The notes under the pieces: generated by a model | Seen by the model: the letters and a program-made list of their open reading frames with translations, nothing else | Database searches by the model: none | Told to the model about the DNA's origin: nothing | Made by a program: the position numbers and the translations under genes | Shown: positions 33,769-44,762 of the stretch, piece after piece | Layout: each line of letters starts with the position of its first letter | How positions within the stretch are numbered: the stretch's first letter is position 1 | NCBI GenBank assembly: GCA_964019135.1 | Contig: OZ025248.1 | Location: 37,937,670 to 38,001,669, forward strand | DNA: 64,000 nucleotides | Source: Arenicola marina | Taxonomy: Eukaryota; Annelida; Polychaeta; Arenicolidae | Direction of reading: 5' to 3'

Positions 33769-34480
33769 CTGACCCATGTCATCTGCCGGTCATGCCAAGG
33801 CTTCAGGCTACACTGGTTATCCGCAGAGAGGGTTGTTCTGTAGGGCCAGCTCGGTAGACAACTGGTGCCTTGTTCCCGTAGTTCCCGCACTGACCCATGC
33901 CATCTCCCTCTCGTGCCATGGCTTTGGGATACACTGGTGATCCGTAGAGGGGGTTGTCCTGTAGGGCCAGCTCAGTAGACGACTGGTGTCTTGTTCCCGT
34001 AGTTCCCGCACTGACCCATGCCATCTCCCTGTCGTGCCATGGCTTCAGGCTACACTGGTGATCCGTAGAGAGGGTTGTCCTGTAGGGCCAGCTCGGTAGA
34101 CGACTAGTGCCTTGTTCCCGTAGTTTCCGCGCTGACCCATGCCATCTCCCTGTCGTGCCATGGATTCGGGCTACACTGGTGATCCGTAGAGAGGGTTGTT
34201 CTGTAGGGCCAGCTCGGTAAACGACTGGTGCCTTGTTCCCGTAGTTCCCGCACTGACCCATTCCATCTCCCTGTCGTGCTATGGCTTCAGGTTACACTGG
34301 TGATCCGTAGAGAGGGTTGTCCTGTAGGGCCAGCTCGGTAGACGACTAGTGCCTTGTTCCCGTAGTTCCCGCGCTGACCCATACCATCTCCCTGTCGTGC
34401 CATGGATTCAGGCTACACTGGTGATCCGTAGAGAGGGTTGTCCGGTAGGGCCAGCTCGGTAGACGACTGGTACCTTGTTA
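33769..34480 (-). repeat. 121-bp tandem repeat containing a receptor C-terminal coding end
   Basis: Units start at 33769, 33890, 34011, 34132, 34253 and 34374, exactly 121 bp apart. On the minus strand each carries the coding end SSTELAL...DNPLYGSPV plus the following 3' sequence. Only the unit nearest the tail exon is used as coding. Since 121 is 1 mod 3, a minus frame running through the array reads the unit in three different frames, giving a 152-aa open frame (34261-33803) that is probably not a protein. Pseudogene C has ~2 units at the same place (42004-42210). Confidence 0.9.
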
Positions 34481-35202
34481 GCTGTTTCATCGTGACGGTA
34501 GATAGGTCAATGTGCTCCTTGTTAGCGCCGTCGCGACCATGATCTTCATTGTGATGCACGTCACAATTCTGGATCGCTGAGTCCCTGTCTCGCACCGTAT
34601 CATATACACCGGAATTGTCCATGGTGACGTCACGACCGTCGTGCTGGTACCTAACTCCTGACACATTGTTAACGTTCAACGATGGTTCCTGAACGTTGTT
34701 GTTGTTCGCGGTTTGAGTTGCCCTCTCCACAAAGGTAAGCATTGTCAGTGCCAACGACGAGTCGGTGGTTCGGGTCTGTCTCTCCACGTTCATATAATTA
34801 TGATGGTCTTCATCGGCAGGAGAATGTTGGCCAGGTGTAAGTCGTCTAAGAATAAACAAAATAGCCGTTAAACAGAGATACTAGCACTATCACATTTCAA
34901 CCAGATCAATTTCAAATGAATCAGCTATTAGTTTAAGATTCTTTAGTTTGGAGTATTGGGCTGAATACTAGTCCATACACATGCCCATTACGTCGTATGC
35001 ACATGTCATGTAAATGTCGCTGCCCTTGCATGATTTACGCCGCACCCACACTGCCGGGGGAAGCCTAGGCATCAGATCAATCAAGTGTATCTGTCAATAA
35101 CCTATGTATGTTCATCTTACCTTCTGCGCAGTAGATACCCGACCGAGAGAAGCCATAACACCACTACTATGGCTAGCGCCACAGAGAGACCAATCATGAT
35201 AC
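34413..35202 (-). pseudogene. Orphan transmembrane and tail exons of member B
   Basis: The transmembrane exon 35202-35121 (82 nt, phase 1 to 2) encodes a clean helix, GLSVALAIVVVLWLLSVGYLL, followed by basic residues; it is intact with good AG and GT borders. The tail exon 34845-34413 is intact to its stop and carries HNYMNV (a YxN Grb2-type motif), GVYDTVRD and the terminal NPLYGSPV (NPxY and YxxP motifs). The upstream CUB-like exon of B has lost its splice donor and there is no stalk exon, so these exons have no obvious partner. They would be usable only through a cryptic donor. They are listed as a remnant although each is undamaged. Confidence 0.6.
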
Positions 35203-36840
35203 CTGCAACAATGGGAAGGGAATTACAGGTTAAACCACGGTCAGGTCTCTAGTAAGAACTGCAACAGCGGGGTGGGATGTTTACTTCATGACACAGCCAT
35301 GTCAATAGTGACACCAAGATTAATTTCGACCAAGTTAATTAGTGGCCTAATATATTTGTTTTATAATCAACCATTAATCGCCTGCTAATAACGTTTAGAA
35401 AAGCCGTGACGTATTAATCTTAATATTCAATACCAATTATGCCATACCAACAAGAATGAATGAGTTAAGAACAAAACGTTCTGCCTACAGCACTGTTGCC
35501 TAACTTTGAAAATTACATTTACTTTTAAAATCACAGAAGAGTCTACATTTGTCTATCGTTTCCCACAAATGTTATTATTATCACAAGGATCATTGAGACC
35601 TGCAACAATAGTCATGGAGATACAGGTTGAAGATACCATACCCGTGGCACAGTCGTAGCCTGCTTCTGGTCCATTATCTGCCTTTTTAGTGAGATTAGGG
35701 TTGTTAGTTTTTAGACTTTTCAATGTGGGGATTCACACTGCAGATCATTTATCAGGGCCGCTGTGTTTCAAGCAAGATAATGAAACCGGCATGACGGCTG
35801 ATCCATTGACGATAACCACTTTTTCTTTGGCTTTCCCTTTGTCACTGGTTTTATGTAAAGATAGAAAGGTCGAACATGTGTCCATTAACATTGGATATCG
35901 TTGATCTGCATGACCGTCACTGCCAGTTATCAGGCGCTACATTCTGCATTCGTTGGACTTGCAGCTCTGTAATCAATCGGGGCGTAATTGGCATATCGCA
36001 TATGAAAATTGCCACCAGAGCAGGCTGCAGGTAACCCAACTCTTGGGTACCGGTTTCTTTGAAGAAAGCTAGTTATGTTCCTTCCCAAAAGAAGAGGCTT
36101 ATATTCCAAAATCTAAAACGGAACTCCCACATTTCGCAGCATGCAGCATGGAGGTGGCGCCTGACATATTACGGTACTCAAAATGATGTCAATGTGGACC
36201 TGACACTGTCCCACTTAGTATGTATCATTTAAGAGGCAACCATTACGAATTTAGCACTTGAAATGTAGCTATATGGAAAGAAGGCAACAATGTAGAAATA
36301 CAAAGGTTAAAAGATCATCGAACCTTCCCATTCAAACTATGTCAAATGAAACAGCAAGACGCCAGATGAAATGAAAATAAAATATATAGCACAATGAAAT
36401 TATGTCCCCAATCTCCAAGACTTTTGATTAAATATGTGCTTCGGTGATAGATACTTCTCTCCGTTATTTATCTAAATTTTACACGGTCCAGAACATTTAT
36501 TTAGGCCGAAAACTGATTTTGACGCACAACTTTCTGGTTAATTTACTTACATGGTTATTGCAACACTATCATGGTTTGTTGGACACAGATCAAGTAGATA
36601 ATTATAAGGGAAGGAACAGGCCTTCCATGGCAGGTTAGTGGTATATCAGTCACAGTTAGACACGGCAGTCAGCATGAAAAGTCCCAACAACCACACATGC
36701 AACAGCGTTGAGCACTGTTCTGTCAATTTGGGTCAAACGTTATTTGCAATCCAAAATTAGCAAGTATTTTATTCACTTTATTAATCCCGAACATACCAAC
36801 ATGTTTTGAAACGAGTAAAGCAGAAACGCTTTATTATTTC
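35203..36840. other. Intronic/remnant sequence of member B
   Basis: Homologous, in inverted orientation, to intron 3 of gene D (for example 36000-36180 against 51120-51340) and to the sequence before D's transmembrane exon (35581-35660 against 56090-56240). The stalk exon is absent. The minus strand has poly(A) signals AATAAA just beyond the B stop at 36841. Confidence 0.6.
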
Positions 36841-38051
36841 CTAAATATGACCCTGGGCTTTGGGGTTTGCCGAACCACGTTTGCCGAATACCTGCGCTTC
36901 ACGGTGTACGTCAGAAGTGTGGTAAGGAGATGATAAAATCTCTAGACCATGGAAAGGCAGCAGCTGGTCCTGTCCACAGGTGGCGCCACCGTCCAGTTCA
37001 TACGTGATGGTCAGCGAGTTAGTGCCGTTCATTGAAACAGAGTATCGGGGCCAGAGAGAGACCTCGCTTGAGTTCTGCCCAGTCGGTGTAGTCATCAACA
37101 GACAGAGGGTAGGACCCGTTGTAATTGTGTCTCGTAAGGTGAGTTTCCCCTGACAGGACGCTGCCTCGGCGACAGGGGTTGCGGCCAAGTGGCGCGTGTG
37201 CAAATAGATCTGGTCCCAACCCTGAACCTGACATGGTGACCTGGTGACAACACACGTGCAGGTCACGTTGTCGCCCCGTGAAGCCATCAGCTGGCCGTGC
37301 ACAAGAGACGTGTTGCCCTCTCTGGTCTGTCTGACGTCCTGACAGATGTCTACAGTCTGATCAGCTGAAACGAAACAAGACTCACATATCATTTCATTCT
37401 CTCAACATTAAAGCAATGTCAAAGACGTTTTCCACAGAAAGTGTTATCAGGTGTGTGTTCTGATGTGTGGCGATACGGTATTGCGTGTCCCTGACTAATT
37501 ATTCAAGGCCGCAACCTCTTGCGGTAAAATAACTGTTTTATTATATCATATCTTAATATAAAAATGCAGTAGGAGAATAACTAGACTATAGAGCCAAATA
37601 GTGCCCAATATGTTTTCGCCTTAAACATGTGACTACCCTCCGTCACTACCTACATCCCAAAGGAGAGACACGTACAAAGGAGAGAAACATGCAAAATGTC
37701 AATTTAAAATAAGTATCTTCTTTCGCAAATATAAGGAAAAACTCAAAATGATCTAAAATGTCATAGTCAAGACAGGGTCATCATATCAGGTAGTCGTTTT
37801 CCCTACAAAAATATGAACTACAGGTCCAAATGAGTACAAATGACCCAAACGTGTTCTCGCCTACCTACTCTTATCACAAAGAGCACAAAGAGCGTTCAGC
37901 GCATAGCTATATTGACTACAGCTTTTAGACGTTAAATGTTTACTGGTGACATGTTCAGAGATGACCGATAACCACACGCTATCCACTTACCCTGTTGATG
38001 TGATAAACACCAGAACGACAGAAACACGATCAGCGTCACACGGCGATCCAT
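36841..38051 (-). CDS. Receptor family member B, predicted secreted form (194 aa)
   Basis: Exon 1 (38051-37991) encodes the family signal peptide and ends in phase 1. The next family exon present is the CUB-like module (37364-36841), also starting in phase 1, so the Cys-rich exon has been skipped without breaking the frame. The CUB-like exon has sites for N-glycosylation (GNTS, DNVT, MNGT) and the CTCVV and SCQGKLTLRD blocks. Near its end ~24 bp are missing compared with D, including the TCAG/gt splice donor. The frame then runs through former intron (residues ...FGKRGSANPKAQGHI) to a stop at 36841, with AATAAA directly beyond. The result is a 195-codon secreted ectodomain with no stalk or membrane anchor. 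Whether it is expressed is unknown. Confidence 0.6.
37376..37990. other. Intron of member B (Cys-rich exon deleted)
   Basis: Its two ends match the intron on either side of the Cys-rich exon in C and D. The exon itself is missing, consistent with an internal deletion. Confidence 0.6.
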
Positions 38052-38270
38052 GGCAACGTGTCACGTGGACTGAGACCACGTGACTTCTGTTGAATGCCGT
38101 AGGTGTGAAACACACTCTGATTGAAGACTGTTTAACAGCGCCTCGTTCTCATATCGTCGTTCTACGCCAGCCACTGGAGGTCGAACGACAATATAGCACG
38201 TTGGGCTATTTCCCATTTACATACACGTCCTCTCCGCAGTTGGCCCTAATGTGACTGAGAATACCTTGCC
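38052..38270. promoter_or_regulatory. Shared intergenic region between divergent members B and C
   Basis: Only 219 bp separate the two start codons. On the B side lies the paired CACGTG element (38062-38067 and 38077-38082), 10 bp from B's ATG. The rest matches the upstream sequence of gene A (32100-32260) in the same orientation. C's start therefore sits where the promoter of A and B continues outward, suggesting that C's first exon was brought here by an inverted duplication. Confidence 0.5.
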
Positions 38271-41200
38271 ATGGATCACCTTGTGAGGCTGATCGTGTTT
38301 CTGTCGTTCTGGTGTTTATCACATCAACAGGGTAAGTGGATAACGTGTGGTTATCGGTCATCTCTGAACATATCACCAGTAAACGTTTAACGTAGTCTAA
38401 AAGCTGTAGTCAATATAGCTATGGGCTGAACGCCATGGGTGAAATCCCCTGGGTTGGTGGGACTGTGCGTTATGTGTAAATAAACAAGGAGACGTAGCAA
38501 GTTCGGACCAATTGCACTGCTCTGTAACTGTAGTTCATATTTTTTAGTGAGAAAAACGACATGTATACTACCTGATATGATGTCTTTACACTTTGTATTA
38601 TTTAATTTTTTTGAAGTATGCGTTATAGAACAACATTTGAAAATGACATAACTCGGTGTCCACCATCACAGTGTGAGACGTTGATTTATCAAAAATCAAA
38701 AGTCCAACTAACATCTACTATGGTTCTTATAATACGGTGGCGTCAGATATAATAATTGGTTATTTACAGGACGAGAGATGACGCTTTGCCGAGGGGACAG
38801 ATCTGTTTTGGCATATTGTGGTGCTGGTAGGACTCTATTTCCGGGTCAGTTACCCCCGGGCTGGGGCAGGACGTGTGAGGCCGGGACCACGCCGTGCCCC
38901 CTCACTAGCCAGAGCACAGTGGGATCGACACAGTATTACACAGAATATAAGTCTGACTCGGTGACATGGAATCTGAACTACCTCTGTCTACCAGGTGGGT
39001 GGAATTTCTTTTGTACAGCCTCTCCTTTTTAGGAGGTCGCGGATGCGAGGCGTGGGAAGTACAATGGAGACCAATCTGGATATGCTGTATGTTGTGACTC
39101 TTGGTAGTAACATGCTTATGGGAAAAAATATTGGCCACTATTTGGCATTATAGCCTAATTATTCGCCTACTGTATTAAGAAACGCTAATTATTCATCTAC
39201 TATATTTTAATATTACGATGTGATATAATAAAACAGTTATTTCACCGCAATAGGTTGCGGCTTTGAACACTGAGTCAGGGACACGCAATACCGAATCGCC
39301 ATCGGCGGCGAACGTTTGCCATTGATAGCAACACGGTACACACACCTGATAACTCTATCTCTGTGGAACAAGTCTTTGACATTGGTTTGATGTTGAGAGA
39401 GTGAAGTGATATGCGAGTCTCCTTCCGTTTTAGCTGATCAGTCTGTAGATATCTGTCAGACGTCAGACAGACCAGAGAGGGCAACACGTCTCTTGTGCAC
39501 GGCCAGCTGATGGCTTCACGGGGCGACAACGTGACCTGCACGTGTATCGTCACCAGGCCACCAGGTCAAAGCAATACTGCTATCCAGATATTGCTGTACA
39601 CGCGCCACTTGGCCCAAACCTCTGCCGCCGAGGCAGTGTCCTGCCAGGGAAAACTGACTCTACGAGACACACTTAAAACGGGTCCTGCCCTATGCCTGTT
39701 GACGACCAGACCGACCGGGCAGGTCGCTAAGGAGGTCTCCCTCAAGCCCGGATATCTGGTATCCTGAACGATACGACCTCGCTGACCGTCACGTATGAAC
39801 TGGACGGTGGCGCCACCTGGGGACAGGACCAGCTGCTGCCTTTTGCTTTGAGGTTATCAGGTTGGTGCCATGGTGTCATTGGGTGCATTTCTGTGGTGGC
39901 CCCCGGTATATCCCCAACCTATCTGAGCATTAACATGGCGTATTGGTATACCTCCCGACACTTCTTTCGCCAAAGGTAATTTGTCCAAAAGTTCAATCTG
40001 TCCAATAGCCAATTCTGGCAGACGCGTGTTTCGGGTAACTCTAGCTCGGTCTGCGCTGCATAGCATGCAACAGGTGAGTATGGACTTATAGCGGCATAAT
40101 TTGCAACAATTTCTCATAGGTTAACCGGGCGTTTTCTCAAAATAAACCCCAGTTTGTACAGATAACTATATTGGCCATCAAATGATACCATTTTTGGAAC
40201 GAGATGGAGGCATGACAGCCAAGCGGCGAATGTAACGACTTTCACTGCGCTGTGCGTAGCAGGAGAGTTGTGGGTCTCATTCTGGTTCTGATGGGAAGAG
40301 GCGGAAATATGGAACTATTGACAAAGATATTGCTGATATATATTATAATTGTTTCCTGGTTAATAGCGTTTGAGTGCGTTTTACATGTCATTCACCCTCA
40401 AGGAAGCGGAAGCTATGATATAGAGTGTGGGAGGTCGGACAACGACGTCATCAAACCTACCGGAAGTACTGTCCCACCCACCACCACCACCACCTTCCAC
40501 ACAGACCGAGAGTTCGAAGCGACATCTGTTGACAACCCGAGTGCCTCAGCTACGAGCCCTGAGGGCGGCGGGGAAGGTAAGTAGGTCAAGGACATCTGAA
40601 CGTGAGCGGGTACATAAGTGATTCATATTAACAATAACAGCGCTGTTAAGTTCCTAACCTTAAGTCAAACTACTATTCCAATACAAACCACAGCTTAGCC
40701 GATAACTATGAACATTAAAAATCCCTCATCAACTGCATACTCTCTTCTATCATTGAATCGAAACAAAACCACCTCTAGGGATCGAACCATTACCCCCGCC
40801 CCCACCCCCTACCCCCCTTCACTCCCCGATTCTTCAGAAATAAAATTATACGTTGCCTTCATAGCGACTCTATAATAATTTGCTTCTAGAGGCAGTCATG
40901 GGCAGTCAGTGCTGCAGATAAGACGTTTGATTCTTAACTCATTCATTGTTGCTGGTATGGTCTGTTATTGGTCTTTAGTATTAATATTTATACGTCACAG
41001 TCTTTCCAAACGTTACTAGCAGGCGATTAATGGTTGATTATAAAACAAATATTGTGGCACTAATTAACTATCTATGTGTCACTATTGACATGCTCGTGTC
41101 AAGGCGTAAACACCCTTTCCTGTTGCCGCAGGTTTCACAGTGTTGTCCTGGCTGTGGTGTGACCCGTAATTCCCTTCGCGTTGTTGCAGGTATCATTATT

Positions 41201-42036
41201 GGCCTCTCCGTGGCGCTTGCCCTATCCCAGTGGTGACCCTGGTGCTCGTCATGGGCGGCTGCTGCCTACTGCGCAGGAGGTAAGATGGACATAGATGGGT
41301 TACTGACATTGGTATGCTGCCGTATTCTGTGCTGATGAACCACAACGCTCTACACTGATACACTTGATTAATTTGATGCCTTGGCTTTCCCTGGCAGTGT
41401 AGGCAAGGCGTCCATCATGCAAGAACAGCAACATTTACATGGCATGTACATACGACGTAATGGGCATATGACGAGTATTCAGTCCAATAATCCCAGCTAA
41501 AGAATCTTAAACCAGACAGACGTCACTCACTAATATCTGATTCGATTGAAGTTAATCTGGCTGAAATGTGGCAGTGATAGTATTTTTGTCTAACGGCCCT
41601 ATTCTTTATTCTTAGACGACTTACACCTGGCAAACTGTCTCATGCCGGTGAAGACCATCATAATTATATGAACGTGGAGAGACAGATCCGAACCTCGGTC
41701 GCGTCGTTGGCTCTGACGACGCCTACATTTGTGGAGAAGGCAACTCAAACCGCCAACAACAACAACCTTCAGGAACCATCGTTGAGCGCTAACAATGTGT
41801 CAGGAGTTGAATGCCAGAACGACGGTCGTGACACTTCCGGTTTATATGAAACGGTGCGAGACAGGGACCCAGCGATCCAGAATCGTGCAGTGCATCAAAA
41901 TGAAAGTCAAGGTCGCGACGGCCCTAACAATGCGCACGTTGGGCCGTATTCTGCCACGATGAACCTGCCAACAAGTCACCAGTCGTCTACCGAGCTGGCC
42001 CTAGATGACAACCTCCTCTACGGATCACCAGTGTAG
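38271..42036 (+). pseudogene. Receptor family member C, all six exons but frameshifted
   Basis: Exons by homology: signal peptide 38271-38331, Cys-rich 38770-38994, CUB-like 39434-39860, stalk 40403-40576, transmembrane 41190-41279, tail 41616-42036. Signal peptide, Cys-rich and stalk exons are intact with GT-AG borders. The CUB-like exon lacks one base early on (CAGACGTC where D has CAGGACGTC) and shifts frame again near 39765. The transmembrane exon is 90 nt, a multiple of three, where phase requires 3n+1, and reads into TGA (41234-41236). The tail exon is open to its stop and keeps NYMNV, GLYETV and LLYGSPV; the NPxY of B has become NLLY. A poly(A) signal AATAAA is at 42325. Single-base differences could in part be assembly errors. 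Confidence 0.75.
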
Positions 42037-42330
42037 CCTACAGCTATGGCATGATAGGGAGATGGCATGGGTCAGTGCAGGGAACTGCGGAAACAAGGCA
42101 CCAGTCGTCTACCGACAAGACAAGACCTACAGGACAACCCTCTCTACGGATCTCCAGTGTAGCCTGAAGTCACGCATTGACAGGGAGATGGCATGGGTCA
42201 GTGCAAGAAGTACGAGTAGAAGGTCGATATGGACCGAGCCGTTTATGCCTGTCACATCAATGCTGCCATGGATATTGTTCTTGTACATTTGCAATTAAGT
42301 AGATAATATAAAGCTATGGCTAACAATAAA

Positions 42331-42729
42331 AAGGTTATATTAGTTTCCATTTGCCATGCTTATTGCCATCGTGTGGAGCAGACTGTTGATCGCGGGGATA
42401 CGGTTGGCGGATGTGGAGGGGGGGGGGAGTTATGATGATGCGATATATCTATGCTATGATATGGTTTATTTAGTCATTCTGCAGATGGTTACCGAACTTC
42501 CTTATGAGGTGCGTACTCAATCCTTGGCGAGTGGATTAAACACAGGACAAGTATTTAAAGGGAACCGCCAGCCTGGCCTCTAACGCTGCTTTACCGATTC
42601 ATATAATACCCAATTGTCTTTCCTCCAAATTCCAGAATTTTGCGTCCGATCTAAAGCTCACAATAAAATTTATAAGTAACCGCCGGGCACGATTTCGCCG
42701 CCTACCCAGGCGGCAGCCCTTTTAGAAGG
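42331..42729. other. Downstream of member C, nothing recognised
   Basis: Contains a poly-G run (42420-42428). No supported gene. Confidence 0.4.
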
Positions 42730-43245
42730 TGTGTCCGCGATTGACCAATCAGGAAGCGATACTATAATTTATTCAAACCGGAAATTGCGCCTATTGTGTG
42801 AGCAAAACCAGAGCGCGTGATCATCGCTAATATAAAAAGCTGCGATTATAACTCCAATCATGGCATTTTTGCGGAGTCAATAGTCGCAAGACGTATATCA
42901 ATTTGTTTGGATGGTACTTTTCCATGAAACGCTAAGATCATGGTCTACTGCGCGGCTTGGAACTGCCGCTGTTCATCCGTAAGTCGCGGCCCTGATCTCT
43001 CTGTCCGCGAGTGATAACATAAGACGGTGCCACATGAATACTCACAATACGCGTCACCGCTCCCGGCAAAATGGCGCTCTGCTTGACATTGCTGAGGGCA
43101 GGTTGCCTTAATTTTGTTCTCTCTACCAGTCTGCCGAAACGAAGCGTTAACACTCGCCAATTTAAGTTTAAGACATAAACTTTCGGTGCAGATCGCGATC
43201 AAATTAGGTTGGACACCCGCTTTAAGTAAGCATGCATAGTTATAA
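42730..43245 (+). pseudogene. THAP-domain fragment, copy 1
   Basis: A CCAAT box (GACCAATCA, ~42743) and a TATA-like TATAAAAAG (~42830) precede an ATG at 42940. Translation begins MVYCAAWNCR, matching the first half of a C2CH THAP zinc finger (C-x4-C). It goes out of frame and stops after 24 codons, before the FHxFP motif. THAP domains bind DNA and occur in P-element-type transposases and cellular THAP proteins. The 500-bp segment has an inverted homologue at 58975-59600. It is probably a decayed transposon or gene-fragment copy. Confidence 0.55.
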
Positions 43246-43299
43246 TCTATAGTTATAAACATAGTCAAGACACTAATTTTATTACGGTATCGTTACTAT

Positions 43300-44762
43300 T
43301 CTATATTCACAAACATGTGACCTTTGCCCTAGATTCATTCACAACTATACGGCATTTGTTCACCAAGGCTTGGCAAACAAATTAATTTGAATACATTTAT
43401 TAATTGATTGATCTGTCATTACTACCAAATGCCACCCACCACTAAGATACTGCTTACTGTGGTGTATCTAGTTCGAGATGAAGAGCGTTGGAGTCAAGTC
43501 GTCTATTTGCCGAGCCGTGCAATTCTCATTTGTTGATTGTTGATTTCTTTCAAGGGAATGGTACAGGTAATGGCTGTGTGCCGGGACATTTACCGCCAAC
43601 GTTGGTTAATGTGCAAGCGCTTATGTTACCATTTCAACTCTTTGTACCGACGCTAAATAAAAGGTGATCTTTCCTTACCATATCTGATCTTATCGTTCGT
43701 AAGTTATCAGAGAATATAGCAAGATTTCAATTGGATTTCCCATATGTAAAGATACATGTTTTGCACCCCTTGTCTCTCCCTTCTTTTAAATCCATACCAT
43801 GTTAACTGAGATTTATGGTTTCGAGGTGACCCGATTGTTGACCCGTTCATTTGAGTCATAAGTTCCATCACGTAAAAGCGTATCAGACGTGTTTGTTAAA
43901 GGGCCAAGTACGAGTTGGAGACACGATGTGACATCAATGTGATGTGACTTCGCATTTCTCTGCTAAATTACCACGACAAAGCACAGGAAAATGTTTTAAA
44001 CGACTTGAGAAGCTGTGACTCGTGAAGAGCTGGCTACGTTGTCATCGCGGCAGCGGCATCAGTATTAACCTTTCTTATATATGCTTTATTTTCTGGCGAA
44101 CATATTAAAAATGGTAATGATAACAATTATTATCCCTCACTGGACCAGGTCAAGGCAGGGTCAACTTTCACTTCCCACTAAAACACACACTGAGGCAGAC
44201 ATACATATTCATCATATTAAATATTCTAAGGTATTCGAGCAACTACGGTATACGTTTCTATTTATACAATGACTTACACAGATCATTTCCATTGGCAAAG
44301 CGTTTAAATGTCTTCATTTCTGTACGAGACGCTTCACGAAAAGCGACAGACCATGCTGACGAGTTATATAGCCATGGAACCCCCTCCCCACTCAACCCCT
44401 CCCCACTCCAGCCATACACACACACCCCTGCACAGCTACTTAACTAAATAACCCGAAAAGACTGGACGAGTTGCAAGTTTTTCATAAAAAAGGCAGTCGG
44501 ACGTTTTCGGCCTCAAAAAACGTTTGACATATTCAAATAGCTGTGGTCTATAGAGCAATGCACTGGATGCCAGGAGTGAAATCACCGGGTTGGTGGCGTT
44601 GTTCTTTATGCGTAAATATACAAGAAGACGGCACACGTGTGGACCAATTGTACTGCTCTGTACCTGTAGTTCATATTTTGTAAGGAAAAAAACGATATGT
44701 ATGCTACTTAATATGATTCACATGTCTTGATAATTTGCATAATGTCATCTTTTTGAAATATG
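43300..44762 (+). other. Receptor upstream module and intron-1 remnant of member E
   Basis: 43300-44430 is the inverted counterpart of 32070-33230 (upstream module of A). 44460-44760 matches intron 1 of D and G (GGACGTTTTCGG, then GTTTGACATATTCAAATAGC). No signal-peptide exon lies between them. Confidence 0.6.

Noticed and set aside
33803..34261. 152-aa minus frame
   Set aside because: Runs through three 121-bp units in three different frames and has no splice or start support.
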